Source: Galaxea fascicularis
Taxonomy: Eukaryota > Cnidaria > Anthozoa > Scleractinia > Euphylliidae
Direction of reading: 5' to 3'
DNA: 64,000 nt
Assembly (NCBI GenBank): GCA_948470475.1
Contig: OX419336.1
Coordinates: 24,496,850-24,560,849 of the forward strand
The position numbers and the translations under genes were made by a program. A model generated the notes under the pieces. That model made no database searches and was not told the origin of the DNA. It saw nothing but the letters and a program-made list of their open reading frames with translations. Below are positions 10,580 to 23,638 of the stretch, one piece after another. The first letter of the stretch is position 1; every line of letters begins with the position of its first letter.

Positions 10580-13500
10580 ATGGATGCCTGCTTGAGTGTG
10601 GAAAGAGAAGAAGACAGACTAGCTAAGAAATACAGCAGTATTAGAGAACATACAAACGCTTCCTTAACAGAATTGATTAATCAGATTACTAACATTCAAG
10701 AGGAATTATCGAAAGGTGAGGCAGAAGCTTAACTTTCGAGGGTCTTGCTAAAGCTAGTTAGAAACATAGTTTTGAAACTGGAAATTGTTTGGACCCAAAA
10801 ATTGTTTTTCCCGGATTAGCCCTGCAAGAAGCGTAGGATATCTAGGTTTCTAACTGTAGGAGAATATTTTTTAATCAGGTACGAAACGTTCCTGATTTTG
10901 CCTCCGAAATTTGTCTCCTAGTTTAGACATCTTGTGAGGAGAGAATGTTTCGTGACTCAAACATCGGAGATATAAAGATAGGCTTCACCAGCAAGCTTGA
11001 ACAGTGATTCTCGCGGTATTACTAAGTTGATGTTTTGGTGGGTTGAAGTTTTTCCTTCTGTGAGTAGCATGGAGGAATGAAATCACAAAAGCACCAACAC
11101 TTGCAATAATGAAACCAAAGCGAAGCATGGCCATCCAACAGAACACTTTACATCTAGATTTTGAACATGATAAATCAATCAATTGGCAATCAGTCAACAC
11201 TGAAGTCTTCCTAACCGAAGTCTTTTCCCTCTATTCAACATTCGAAAAATGCAAGGATGGTGAGAGAACTTACCTCCCACCATATGTGGCCTGCATTGAA
11301 GTGTGGTCTTGGCATATGTAGGTTGAGTTTGTTGTTGGTTCTTGTCAAAGGTTTCTATCCGTGTTCTCTGGTTTCCCCTCCTCCTCAAAAAACAGCATTT
11401 CCAAATTCCAATTTGACCCAGAATTGGAGGGCCACAGTTTGGTCAGTAATCTCAACCGTTAAGTGTCACCCTCATTAAAAAAAAGTTGATTGATTTGATT
11501 GACTTTGCAACTCCTTACATTGTATGTTTCTGGATCAACTATAATAATACAACTGTCAAAGTAATTAAATGAAGAATGATCGTCGCAGTTGTGATTGCAA
11601 TTTTTATAATTGCGTAAAGAAGCCTGAAAAAATTCAGGACTTCAACTGGGCCCAGTCTGAATATTATTCTGAATGTTTTCCAAAATCTCTGGGCATCTTC
11701 AACTCTTTGGACGTCTTCGGAAATCTTCATACATGGTCAAGTCTTAGTCAAAAATCCTGGCACTCCCAGGATAAAAATCTCAGGCTTTGGACTTAGTAAA
11801 AGTTGGCAGGTATAGAATGTTTCATAGAGTTGTATTCTTTTACATGTATTTTCAGCAAATAAAGATGATGAGCTATCGCCATTGCAATTACACCTCCTAA
11901 ACCAGTCATCAAGGAAGGCAAAAGATGTAGTGTCAAAAGTGGCCACTGAGCACAAAGAACTTCATGGAGGAATATCAAAGATTGGAAAAGCTATTGATAG
12001 GGTAAGCAACTTCAGTTTTTGTTAATTAACCTTGCCATCATTGTAAGATGACCGAACCAAGTTACAAGGAAATTAATCAAGTTGAAGAAGTATAAACTTG
12101 GAAGATAAGAAGGGGACAGAAACCAAACAAAACACACACAATGTTTCTACTTGTAGTTATAAAACCGACTCTTTCATTTATTGTCAACAAGCCCACTTTT
12201 TCCTTAATGTTTAGAGAGAAGGGCAAGCAACAAAACTCCTGAAATCTTATTTACACTGTATAATTAATTTTGTGTCATTAAGGTAATTCCCCTGAATTGC
12301 ATTGCGCATCCTTACTGCACATAATTTCTCGCATCGGCAGCGCATGCACAAGTGCGTGCATGTTCAAAACGCTGCAGGTTTTCTGAAGAACTGATCTCCT
12401 AGAAATAGGTAGAAGGCTATTTTCTCCCATACGAGTATGGGAACCTGTGCTTTTTATGCAATTCTCCATGACATACGCTGTATCCAGATTTGAAGAAATT
12501 TTTATTGTCCAGTTTTTTATTATTCACAGAAGATCTCCTTTACAATGAGGCTATTGAAACTTCAATGGTAAATCACAGATGCAAAAAACACAGCTACATG
12601 TAATCTATCATTAGTTCATTTCTATCCCTTTATTCATCTCTTTATTTACTTGTATTTATTTATTTACGTATTTATTTTTTACCATTATTTGATTATTTGG
12701 CAGGTCCACATCAGTTTTGATTAGTTTCCTGTATGCTAACCTGCAATATCAAATAAATTATGCGTGTACAGTGTATGTGTTTCGACCATGTATTATCAAC
12801 AAAATAAAACCTACAGTATATCCCATTGCTTCTGTCTTATATGGCTTATAGAGTCTCAGACCACTTTCAGCTATCTACTAAAACTGTGCTAACAATTCAC
12901 CAAAGTACAGTAGGTATAAACTTAAGTCTCAAAGCATGGAAACGAACATAAGGACCCTCTGTTTTTATTGCATTCCTGTGATGTTCTTGACGTTGACAAC
13001 CACCTGGCAAAGTTTGAAATAAAATCTATTGTGACTCCTGATTCTGGGGAATGACCTCACTTAAGTCAAATACTTCCCATTAAATTCTGATTTGAACATC
13101 ACAGTGACAGGTTCAAAGATATGATTGGAGGCAGGATGGCTGAGTGGTTTAGGGCACTGAATTTCAATGTGGTGACCCTGGTTCAAATCCTGCTCTAGCC
13201 GCTAGCTAGTGTTGTTCCTGGTAAGTGAGTGGTTCAACTCCTCGGTCATCCTTGTAAATGGCCAAATGGTTTGCCTCCTGCCAGTTGGGATTCCTCTCAT
13301 ATTATGTTTATTGCAATTATTTGTTTCTTGGGATTTAAGTGGAGTTCCTGTAAGCTAGCTTGGACAGGTACATGTAAGAGCACTGTCACTATAAACACAG
13401 TATTTTTATAAAAAAAGAAAGGTCTTTTAGTATTCATAGAATAGTCACAAAATTCTAAAAGTACCCAACCTTATTTTCTATGGCAGATCTTATCAGAATT

Positions 13501-16500
13501 CCACTTGAGTTATGAGGGTCATGAAAGTTTCCTGTTTTTAATAATAATAATTATATATTGTTATTTAGAATTTTGTGGTGGACAACACAACCTGTAGTCA
13601 ACCAGGTGTGTTTGATGGTGAAAATTCATCCCTATTGAATGAGGTGATATGTGAACACCTGCTACGACAAGGAAGATTAGATATTGCTGAACAGTTGATA
13701 GAGGTAAAATGCTGACTGCTATTCTCTGACATTTAGGAAACTGAATTACACAATTTTGCTGTTATATGTGCACCAACAGTTTCTTTTTCACAGAGCTCAG
13801 TTAGCTGACAAATGATATGCTGTGTATCAATGGTTAAAATTGTTTAGAGATGACTGATTACTGTATTGCTATGGGTAAGCCAGTATGAAAGTGTATTTAC
13901 ATTTTTTTCATTTTTGACATTCTCATCATTAGGAGGCCAACCTACAGTTAGATGATTCCAGGAAAGAACCATTCACTGAACTGAATAGGATCTTGGAGGC
14001 CTGTAGAGAGAGAAACCTTGACCCAGCATTACAGTAAGGACATTAAGTCTTGTACTTTTACTGCTTCTTCACTTCATGATCAATCAATCAATCAATTAAG
14101 TGGTGACTTCTTAAAACAGGAAACAGATTCATGCAACCCACATCTGTTTTATGTTGTAAAAAACACTCTTTGCACTTGGGTTATTTAAAGATTATTTTAT
14201 ACATGTAATCACTGATAAATGCTTAAATGCTTGTAGATGGAAATGTTTTGTTTTACAGTGGAAGTGCACTTACAGTGTAGCTATTTCAAGTTAGTTTACA
14301 GAAACAATAATCTGAGTGAAATGTTGCCTGGTGAAAACCCAAAGTGACAGTTGGCTATTTCCAGGTTTGGTTAAGGTATTAAAAGTGAACAAGAGACTGC
14401 CATGAACTCCTGCTTGTTGTTAGCAGAACTTGAAAACCTGGGACATCCAGATTAGAAGTTGATCACTCTAACCACACAACTACACTGGCTCCTCCAATTA
14501 GATAAGCTCTTACTTTGCAAATGTTGGTTGAGTGGTTTGGGAGCTGGACTTGTAATCTGCAGTTCCTGGGTTCAAGTTGTGCTCTAACCACTTGTTGGTG
14601 TTGTTTCATGGTAGTGCTGAGTTCAATTCCTTGGGTACAGTTATAAAATTAATAGTCAACTGGTCTGCTGCCCACCAGTTGAGATTCTTAACCTGTTATC
14701 TTATAATAAAAATTTATTTGAAATATTTGCTTCTGATGTATATCATTATCCCTGAAAGCCCCAGTGGGGGGAGGATATTTAAGTAATAATTTTTTTTTCA
14801 TCATTTTCCTACTAACATTTCAGATGGGCACAATCTAGACACAAGGAACTCAGACTTAGAGGAAGCTCCTTGGAATTTAAACTTCACAAATTAAAATTTC
14901 TTGATCTTCTCAAAGAGGGGCATCATAGGGATGCCCTAGAATATTCCAAACATTTTGCCAGATTTGCTACTGACCACACTAAAGGTAAGATGAGATACCT
15001 CTTCCTTGACATAACAACATACTACTTAACATGATTGGTCATGACAGAACACAATATCAATATCACCATATGAAATTTCTAATCTTTAATATGACAAATT
15101 ATTATGTTTCTAAGTTTTTCTGGCAAAATAATGAGGATGAGAGTCTGTCTCCTGTATATGACTTTGACAAGAGGCTTGTCTCTTGCCACTGCATCACTAG
15201 AACTGGCAAATTTCCACCCAGAATAGAGACAGACCATGCTGGCCAGATACATCATGGAGTAAAGTTTCCTGACAACATTACTCAATGCCACAGTCCCACA
15301 AGCAGGGTACTCCACCCGTGTTTAAGTAAGGCTTGTGCCACCCAGGCTAAAGAACACCTTACCCTGTTCATGCCAAAAATGTTGCAGTTCTGCACCCTGT
15401 ATATAGGCTGCATAACAGGCCCCGGTCGTTCAAAGGCTGGATAGCACTAGTGCAATTAGCTTTCCCAATACTTATCCGCTGGATAGCGCTTTATCTGGTG
15501 GATAGCGTTATCCAACATTTGAACAACCAGGGCCAGTGTTTATTTAGCCAAGTGAGAGAAAAAAGAATGCCTCCTGCCACCCTATTGTTCACGCTTTTCT
15601 GACTGATCTTCTGCAGATCAGAAAGCACTGATTGGTCAATTTTTACTATCTGATACGAATGTGAGAAAATTATCACAGAGAAACAAACATGGTGATCATA
15701 AGGAGAAAGCTACCTCCATGGCATCATTGCATAATGAAGGACTTGAATTATTTTCACCTCCTGCTGGAGAGAGAGTTTTTTCATCGCTTGTTTCATGTCT
15801 ACCTTTGGCTCCATTAATTTCTTTGTTAAATTTCTCTATCATTCATGTTTTTTTATTTGTTTTACTACAAAATACAAATAATGATAAAAAAAAAAACAGT
15901 CACACAAAAGCAAATGAAAGTGGCGAGGAAGCCTAAAAGGGAACCATGAGGCTTACAGACAGTGGGCTCCCTCAGAGTAAAATAAAGTAAACAGTAACAG
16001 TGAGGCCAGGATCGAAAGTAAAATACAATAAGGTTAAGTATAAATTAACTAATTACATAGACTGGAATTGGCAAAATATAAAGTATGGTATATGTAACAA
16101 TGTGCGTAAAGATAATATCAGACATGTGAAGAACGAAAGTTGATTTAGAAACAATTCTGATAACTCGCTTTTGCCAAGAGACAAGACGGCGAAGATTGGT
16201 TTTGTACGTAGATCCCCAGGCAATAATACAATTATAATGAGGATAAAGATAAACTAAACAATAATGAAGAGCTTTTAGACAGGGTTTAGGTAGAAAAAAT
16301 CTTGCTCTGTTAATGACTCCTATTGATTTCGAGATTTTACGAGCTACTTGAGAAATGTGCGGTTTCCAAGCTAGATGTTCATCAAGGACTACACCGCTCG
16401 GAAGACCGTTTCCTTAACCTGTTCGATTCTTTGTTCATTTATGCATATTGGCATTGGAAAATGATACCTTTTCTGTCGAGGCTTAAATAACATAAAGTTT

Positions 16501-19500
16501 GTTTTCTTCAGGTTTAAAGAGAGTTTATTTGCCTTAAACCAAGAGGATAATTTACTAAGTTCGGAATTAAGTGAGGCTGCCAGGTAGACAGGATCTTTAT
16601 GGGACATAAATAAATTAGTATCATCAGCGAATAAAATCAGCTCGACGAGCGTCGATACGTTAATGGTTATTTCAATCGTTAATATAGAGCAAGAAAAACA
16701 AGGGGCCCAAAATGGATCCCGGGGACACCACAGCAGATGGTTTGTGGAGAGGAGCATTTACCACCAAATTGAACGAATTACAACCTATTGGAGAGGAAGC
16801 TTCTAACCCAGTCCAGCGCTACGCCACGTACACCATAATGTTCGAGTTTGTCAAGCAGAATATCATGATGGACGGTATCAAAGGCCTAAGAAAGATCAAG
16901 GAAAATGCCAACGGCATGTTCATTGCAATCAAGAGCAAGGGAGATTTTTTCATATAGGTCAATCAATGCTAACGAAGTTGAATGATTTTTTCTGAAGCCA
17001 AATTGATTATCATATAGAAATTCTAGTTTACTTAAGTAATTATAAAGACGGTTATAAACAACCGTTTCAAGAAACTTAGAAAAACTAGGGAGAATTCAGA
17101 CCGGTCTATAGTTCGTAAAGAGTGATCGATCACCAGCTTAAAGTGTGGTACCACGCAAGCAATTTTCATTTGGTCGGGAACAATGCCATGACTGTTAGAT
17201 AAATTGATTATATGAGCTGAAGGTTTGGCTATAATTTGAATTGACTGGTTTATGATGGAAATGGAATTCTATCATGGCCAGCTGCCTCTCCTGATCGAAA
17301 AGTATTAGAAATTTCCGATAGCTTATTTGGAGTCACTGGATCAAAAAACACCGACTGACAAAAGTGACCAGAGAGAAAACTGCGGTGAGAGGCAGACTAG
17401 TGAATTTTGTTGGCTAGATTTGGTCCGATACTAGAAAAATAACTACAGAATCTATTAGCGATGTCTACTGGATCCGTAATTTCTTGGTTGTCAACTTTAA
17501 ATATGGAATTGATTTTTTTCTTATAATTTCATTTAGAACTCTCCATGTAGCTTTGGCATTTGATTTAGAAGCATCGATTTTCTTTTCGTAATATATACGT
17601 GTAGCAATTCTTAATGAGTGATTCAATTTGTTTTTGTAATTTTTATAACGAATTTCATAATGCGAAGATTGATTAGTGAGATACTGTTTAATATACAACT
17701 TATTTTTCGTTCTTATCGACTTCAGAAGTCCTTTCGATAACGAAGGCTTTCTCAAATGGTAATTGCTCACCTTGATTTTTTTTAAAGGAAAACATGAGTC
17801 ATATGCCGCAGAGTATTGTTTGAAGAAGCTGTTATAAGCATTATTTGGATTATCAAGAATGGCATCTGAGACCAATCAATTCTCTCCAAATACGATAAAA
17901 ACTTAGTTGTGTTGACTTGATTTACATCTTGAACAAAAACAGTTTCGTTCAATGCTGAGATTGAGGTGTCGAAGTGAATAGAATAAATAGCCAGATGGTC
18001 AGAAATGTCAGTGAAAAAAAGTCCTCTCCTAGATCTATCGAAAAATTGATTGACGGAAATGTCGTCAATTAAAGTTACCGAATGACAAGTTATCCTTGTA
18101 GGGCGTGTAATCAATGGAAAGGACATATTTGAATATAATGCCTCTAAAACTTCACCAGTTACGGAATGACTTTGGTGGTTTATTAGATTTAAATGTAAGT
18201 CACCCTTAATATAACATATCTTATTTTCTTTTGAGATCTTACTTAATAGCTCATTGGTCATTGTTAAGAATTCATCAACGTTTTGGTTTGGCGGCCTGGA
18301 AATCACACCATAGTTAGTATCACGCCAGCAACAATGTTCTTTCTCTGGGGCTTAACAATTTCAATAAACAAAGATTCTGCGACGTTTGGCTCCGAAAGGC
18401 CAAGATCGCATCGAAATTTAAATTTCAAATTGCTAGAAACATACAAACCAACTCCACCACCGAATCTATTTTCCCTACTTTTATGAACAAAACTGTAACC
18501 GTCGATGTCGACTGACGGCGACAAATCATTTAATGTTTGAACCTGAGTGGAGACATTGCAGCTGCTGTCAATAACCAGCCGTTTCAAACAAGAAGTAATG
18601 ACCAGATCAAGAATCATTGTGTTCTGAGTTAAATATTCAGGAGAATTCATTCTCATTAAAAGGCATGAGACTGCTTCAAGGCTATTTTATTTAAATCTGC
18701 AGGATTCACGCCTGTCGGGGGTACTTCCCACAATCGTGTGGTAGGGGTGTGTCGCCTGGTTCTCCAAATCCTTGCCCTATTTCTGACCAAAACATGCCAT
18801 TTTTCAGACCCGTTTTCAGTCCTGGCATGGCCGGTTACAATCTTTCCACTGGCTTTGTTCATGATGGTCATTGTTTTCTGTCATTCGTTGAGCTATTGTT
18901 GCCTGAAGTCCATCACATTTTTTGTCTGTTGCACTGTTCGGGTATAATGGGTAAAAATCGACAAAAGAAAGTACAAGTAGGCTAGTGAGCCATAAAACAA
19001 TTTGCTAACACAAGGCTTTAGGTTTTTGTTTAAAAATAAATAAATGTATAAAATTTCTATAGCGCTTACACTATACATGTATGTAATATTCTAAAGCGCT
19101 TTACAGTCTTAATTCTAATTCATGTTAATTCATTATAAAATTCATGCTAGATTCCTAATAGAAATGACTACTGGTAATCAACTTCCTTATGAATACTGAG
19201 ATGTTTATGTACAGGTTTATGCCAGTAGATGGCTGTTTGGCGTTAGAAATATAAGTTGCTTCCCACAGATTGATTAAATCTTTGTCAAATCTAACTGTCA
19301 GGCAACTTTAGTGGGTGGATTGAGGGGGCAGAAGAGCTTGAACAGTGGACTGACATTAAACATTTATTTCAAACTCTCCTCTTGTACTAGGAAAAAAATT
19401 GCGATCAAGGTTTGTTTTCTATGTGAAAAAATAGCTTGATTTCTTTCTCTTGGTGTTCGAGGGGTAGGGGGCAATTTGGTTATGAACAGTGGTACTCGAG

Positions 19501-21139
19501 GGTACTTGGTTTAAATTTGACCTTCAAATCATAAAAATCACCATGACGTAGCCCCTTTTATGACCAGGCCCCGGTTGTTCAAACGTTGGATAGCGCTATC
19601 CACCGGATAAATCACTATCCGGCGGATCAGCATTGGGAAAGCTAATTGCGCTATCCACTGGATGATATTTATCCGGTGGATAGCGTTATCCAGCCTTTGA
19701 ACAACCGGGGCAAGGACCATATCTCCCAACCTTAATTGCTGCATGCAAACCACTGGATTGTCTATATCCAACTTTTATTTTTATGCAACATGCACTTGTT
19801 TTATTCCACAGATGTACAGCAGCTGATGGCGTGCCTTTTGTACAGTCGCACTGGGCTTGAAAACTCTCCCTATGCCTCCCTGCTTGACCCAGTGCATTGG
19901 TTGGACATTTGTGATGTATTTGCTAGAGATGCCTGTGGGTTGTTGGGTCTGTCCCTGGAAAGTCCCCTGCAGGTTTGCATCACAGCTGGCTGTGTGGCTC
20001 TGCCGTCACTTCTTCAGATCAGACAGGTCATGCAGCAGCGACAAGTTACAGGAGTTTGGACATCAAAAGATGAACTGCCAGTAAGGGTTTGTTGTAAAAC
20101 TGCATATGATGATGTCTTTAACCTTAATTACACAGGCTTGTTGGGGATGCTCTATGGTGTAAACAGTATATAAGTACTTATGGCTTATTGGGGACACTAT
20201 GGTGTTTACTAAACTGTGGATTTATAGGGGCGTAGCTACCAGGACGCTTGGATGCACGTGCATACGTGAAAAAGTTGAAAAAATGAAATAAAAGAAAAGA
20301 AAAAAAAAACAAATAGAAATAAATAATGAAAACCAAATCCAAAACGATAATCGAGTTAAAAAAGCGCAATTCAGTAACTCCGTTTGTTTCTTTAAAATGT
20401 TTATTTTATAAAGGACGGTGTTTTTCCACGCGGTCGGTATCAACGGCGAGTCGACGTTACTCATGTTCATTGGTGGATTGAATGGTCCAAAAACACAAAA
20501 CTTTGCGGGCAGCAACTAGGCAGGACTGAATGCATTGTGGTCATCCCGTTTTTTGCCTTGGATCAGCCTGTCTTCGCAGGAGGTTATTGATTTGCTACTC
20601 TTGAAAACCTTACAGAAAAGGGTATAGAAGAGATTTTATAACCACTGTGGCGAACACATGCATATGCGATGCCATTTCATGAATTCAAATAGAATTCTCC
20701 AGACTTCATGGAAACGCTGGGCTTGAAAAAAATGATTATATCCAAAATGATGGGAGGCAAACAAATGGGACGTGGCGAAAAGGGGGGCACAAAGAAAGAT
20801 TGGGAAAACTGTACCCACCTCTGGAGAAATTTTGGCTATGCCTCTGATTTAAAATGTTCGATAAAAACAGTAAGTAGCTACACCCTGTAAGTGGAAATAT
20901 TTACACTCTATACACTCAAAGTAATTTCTTTAATAATTATTAAAAGGGTTAAACTTTTGATACAAGTAAAGAGTAGCATTCATTGTGGACTTCAAAGAAA
21001 AAGATCTGTAATCTTTCACTATGTGATTGTGTATAGACGGTGAAATTGTACTATGACGGAAGGCTAATCCCTGTCACCTCCTGTCTAAGACAGACGTATC
21101 TGCAGACGGTATTGTTGCTAGTTGACCTTTATGTAGTAA

Positions 21140-21173
<34 letters not shown>

Positions 21174-22665
21174 ACAATGGCGCGCCGATAGGCGAGCCAT
21201 TGTAAACGTCCATACAGATCGGACGCGAATATTTTATCCTGCTTGTGAAATGAATACATTAAATTGAATGCAATATTTCATCGCATTTTTTTTTGTATGT
21301 TCTGTTTTAACCTGTAAAATTAAATTCTATGATGAAAATATCTCCATTTTTTTCGGTAGAGATCTGTATCAAAAGTTAATTCTACTGTTGATTTGTATTG
21401 GGGTTTACAGTTGTGTACATATGATCTGAATACTGTGCTGGGATTGGTTTGCACCCTCATGAATAATTAATTATTTTGCAATAGTTGTTCTGTAATGTTT
21501 GCTGCTTGTTATTTTCAGGTTGAAGTGGATCTTGGCCCAGAGTATCGCTACCATTCACTATTTGCGTGCCCTATTTTACGGCAGCAGTGTTCAGATAGCA
21601 ATCCACCAGTCAGGCTTTCATGTGGCCATGTCATCTCCAGGGATGCTCTCACCAAACTCACACATGGAAACAAGTAGGTTATATGTTTTCTTTAATACTT
21701 AGAGTTCATATTGTCTGTCTGTGATCTCCCATGTGTGCAAGGCATTTCTAATGTTTCTAATGGTGTATTTTAAACATGGTAAGACTTCAGATTTACTGGT
21801 GTCTTGTTAAGAGCAGTTTTCAATTGAGTGTCGAAACTACTTTAACTTTTGCTTTGTTTTTGCTTTAAACTTTCATGGGGTCTGCTGACTAGGACTAGGA
21901 TGAGGGGTGTGGGGGTGGGGTGGGGGACGAGTACTCTGAGACTCTGATATGGGCTGATCTCACGTGAACGGCTCTGTGTAATGAGAAAATCATGACCGTT
22001 CAAAGATGCACACGCTTATACGTAAACAAATTTAATAGAAGTATGCTTTGCAAAAAAACAAGAGAGAATGTATGGTGTGTCGGCGCCATTCAAACTCTAG
22101 ACTTCAACGCAAACACATTTGTAGTTCGCGTTAGTAGGTTGTCAATCTTGAAGACACCTTGTAGAGCACAGGCAGCCCCAGCTCACTGTGAGAGTCGGTA
22201 ATACGTGGTACCAAATTACGCATATCATTATGGCTACAAATGAGGGTTTGTATGGGAATCCCGGTAAAAGGTTTGAGAACAAGAAAGGTGAGAAGCAATT
22301 AAACCGCTTAAATAGCAGTAGATGGGGAAAATAACACAGGAAGCAAGCAACACATCACGACAACAAGGTAGTAAGTAAGGGTTTTTTTATTGAGTTTTTT
22401 ACATATAATTTTGTTCTCGAATCTTTTACCGGGATTCCCATACAAATCCTAATATTTGTAGCCATGTATGACCTACTCTCACAGTGAGCTTGGCTGCCCG
22501 GCTGTGTGTAGAGCTGTTATCCAGCGCAATGCTCAAGATCACTGTTTGAAACTAAGTTAGTATTAACAATGTGTTTGTCGTTTTTTCTTTCTCACCAGAG
22601 TAAAGTGTCCATACTGCCCACTGGAAATGACTCCCAGTGATGCTCGCGAAATCAATTTTTACTAA
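10580..22665 (+). CDS. RMND5A: RMND5 (RMD5/GID2 homologue), CTLH-complex E3 ubiquitin ligase subunit
   Basis: Exons 10580-10715, 11856-12001, 13569-13703, 13933-14033, 14824-14984, 19812-20080, 21519-21673, 22599-22665 join into 1170 bp, 389 aa (human RMND5A 391 aa). All introns are GT-AG. It starts [10 protein letters not shown]. Residues ~117-139 form a LisH helix pair ([15 protein letters not shown]), ~150-215 the CTLH/CRA region ([27 protein letters not shown]). Conserved [19 protein letters not shown] and [13 protein letters not shown] segments follow. The C-terminus (from C333) is the RMND5-type [34 protein letters not shown]. With MAEA it forms the catalytic pair of the CTLH/GID ligase. 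Vertebrates have A and B paralogues; this is probably the single pre-duplication gene. It is divergent from RTF2. Intron 5 (14985-19811) carries an antisense LINE and two copies of the 145-bp MITE. Confidence 0.95.
11639..11735. repeat. Fragment of the cttcgga-type degenerate minisatellite
   Basis: In RMND5 intron 1, a short stretch (for example ggacgtcttcggaaatcttc) resembles the degenerate array at 25598-25902. The relationship is judged by eye only. Confidence 0.3.
13129..13340 (+). mobile_element. tRNA-derived SINE in RMND5 intron 2
   Basis: The head resembles a tRNA gene with an A box (tggctgagtggtt from 13137) and a B box (ggttcaaatcc, 13180-13190) at about normal spacing. A tRNA-unrelated body (ctagtgttgttcctggtaag...) is shared with the element at 14522. 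It is not a functional tRNA: no cloverleaf acceptor pairing could be drawn. Confidence 0.65.
14522..14765 (+). mobile_element. tRNA-derived SINE in RMND5 intron 4, same family as 13129
   Basis: It shows the same organisation as the preceding SINE: an A-box-like ttggttgagtggttt, a B-box-like gggttcaagttg near 14567-14578, then the shared body (cactaccatga-like, ggttcaattcc, ctgcccaccagttgagattct). It ends near an A-rich stretch. It lies 59 bp upstream of exon 5. Confidence 0.6.
15419..15533. mobile_element. 145-bp palindromic MITE, copy 2 (internally deleted, nested)
   Basis: A 115-bp copy flanked by CAG at 15416-15418 and 15534-15536. The host sequence on either side (gctgcataacagg | tgtttatttagcc) matches the left end of the fold-back element at 5523-5687, so this copy inserted into a member of that family. 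About 30 bp of the interior are missing relative to the other copies. Confidence 0.75.
15840..18660 (-). mobile_element. Decayed LINE (jockey superfamily, CR1/L2-like), antisense in RMND5 intron 5
   Basis: Read on the minus strand from right to left: an AP-endonuclease domain (~18656-17880) with [12 protein letters not shown], an [10 protein letters not shown] block, GDLHLNL (usual form GDFN) and SDHLAI. A linker follows, then a reverse transcriptase (~17150-16389) with [33 protein letters not shown], a [11 protein letters not shown] block and the catalytic [10 protein letters not shown]-terminal region (~16390-16080) reads [16 protein letters not shown] 3'UTR with an A-rich end extends to ~15840. 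Several frameshifts and stops interrupt it, so it cannot encode an active protein. The 5' end is probably truncated near 18660. Clade assignment is by motif style only. Confidence 0.88.
19028..19112 (-). repeat. Possible retroposon tail fragment
   Basis: The paired phrases tagcgcttacac and ctaaagcgctttacag, in inverse orientation, resemble the gcgcttt...gcgctaca tail of the SINE at 23639-24060. Likely a truncated related retroposon; weak. Confidence 0.3.
19568..19711. mobile_element. 145-bp palindromic MITE, copy 3
   Basis: A 144-bp copy with intact gccccggttgttcaaa ends. CAG at 19565-19567 and AAG at 19712-19714 are consistent with a CAG target duplication with one later substitution. It ends 100 bp before RMND5 exon 6. 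Confidence 0.8.
21141..21236. repeat. 96-bp hairpin element in RMND5 intron 6
   Basis: The arms gatctgtatgggcgtttaca (21157 on) and tgtaaacgtccatacagatc (to 21220) are almost exact inverses around a short GC-rich loop. The symmetry extends outward to taaaatat/atatttta. It could be a MITE; no target duplication is certain. Confidence 0.6.
22170..22500. mobile_element. Long-arm fold-back MITE in the last RMND5 intron
   Basis: The left arm (ggcagcc...gctcactgtgagagt...atggctacaaat...tgggaatcccggtaaaag) recurs inverted on the right (cttttaccgggattccca...atttgtagccat...ctctcacagtgagc...ggctgcc). Arms exceed 100 bp. The short centre reads aagaaaggtgagaagcaatt. No ORF. It ends 98 bp upstream of exon 8. 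Confidence 0.7.
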
Positions 22666-23638
22666 AAGATGCTCTGCAAAGCTGCCGTGTTTCGTTTTGT
22701 CATGTGGTTAGCACTGAGAACATGATGTATGGTCCAGTGATCAGTTTCTACTGGCCACGGAAGTTTTGACATTGAAAGTGCTCTCAAATGTACATTTAGA
22801 TATACCTCCCATGTAATATATATGTATATTGACTTAAAAGATAAATTCCGGGACTTTAGTTCGAAAAATCAAACACCGTTTCATAATCCTCTGTTACACT
22901 ACTGCATATTACTTATAAAATAACTGAGATACTATACGCGTTCTGATTGGTCAAAACACCTATGGTTCATTGTACCGGTAAATGAATTTTTCTGGTGAAA
23001 CTCCTGGTTACTACTTGGAAGAACACTCGAAAAGCTTGTAAACTGGCACTCGCCTCCGGGTGTTTAATATGAACGTAAACACATCTAGTCTACATCTCCT
23101 ACTCAGTAATTCGGACAGCTGTCCAGGCGCTAGTCGATCGTCTACGGTGGTTTTGTATTTGTGAAAATTTGTGTGGATTTCGATTGAGTGTCCTGAGTAA
23201 CTTGTGAGTACTGTTTTCAGCCTTTATTAACCAACGTATTTAAGGCATCTTTCTCTTCGTCTGCTGTAGTTCCACCCAACCAGACATTTGAGGTGTTGAA
23301 GGGACTACGTCACGACGATTTTGTTGTTTTGGATCAGTTCTTTCCAAAAAGCGTCACTTGGAGCTTTTATTTATACAAACAATGTTCCTGATAAACTATG
23401 AGGTTGATATCAAATTAATTTTATCAAAGAGAGCAAGCAACCCATAATAAGATTTTTGGTGTTTTTTTTGTCGAGATAGCATATGCATCATTCACTTCAA
23501 AACTTGAAAAAGTTGGCCCAATCTTTTCAAGTTTCAACCATTTCCATCCTTGCCGCATTGGTAGCATCAGACGACAGGAAACAGTTTCAGTATCATAACA
23601 GTCTTAAATAACAAAACTAGACCATTATTTTTGGATCT

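Noticed and set aside
13129..13200. A tRNA-Leu-like gene
   Set aside because: Only promoter boxes are preserved; it is the head of a SINE repeated at 14522.
15031..15444. A 137-codon plus-strand ORF 46 bp after RMND5 exon 5
   Set aside because: No domain or homology is recognised, it runs into a MITE at its 3' end, and the RMND5 model needs the next exon at 19812. Likely chance, though an intron-retention isoform cannot be excluded.
16712..16957. An 81-codon plus-strand ORF with convincing-looking protein composition in RMND5 intron 5
   Set aside because: It is the complement of the LINE reverse-transcriptase palm region: the minus strand reads [17 protein letters not shown] and CGVP here.
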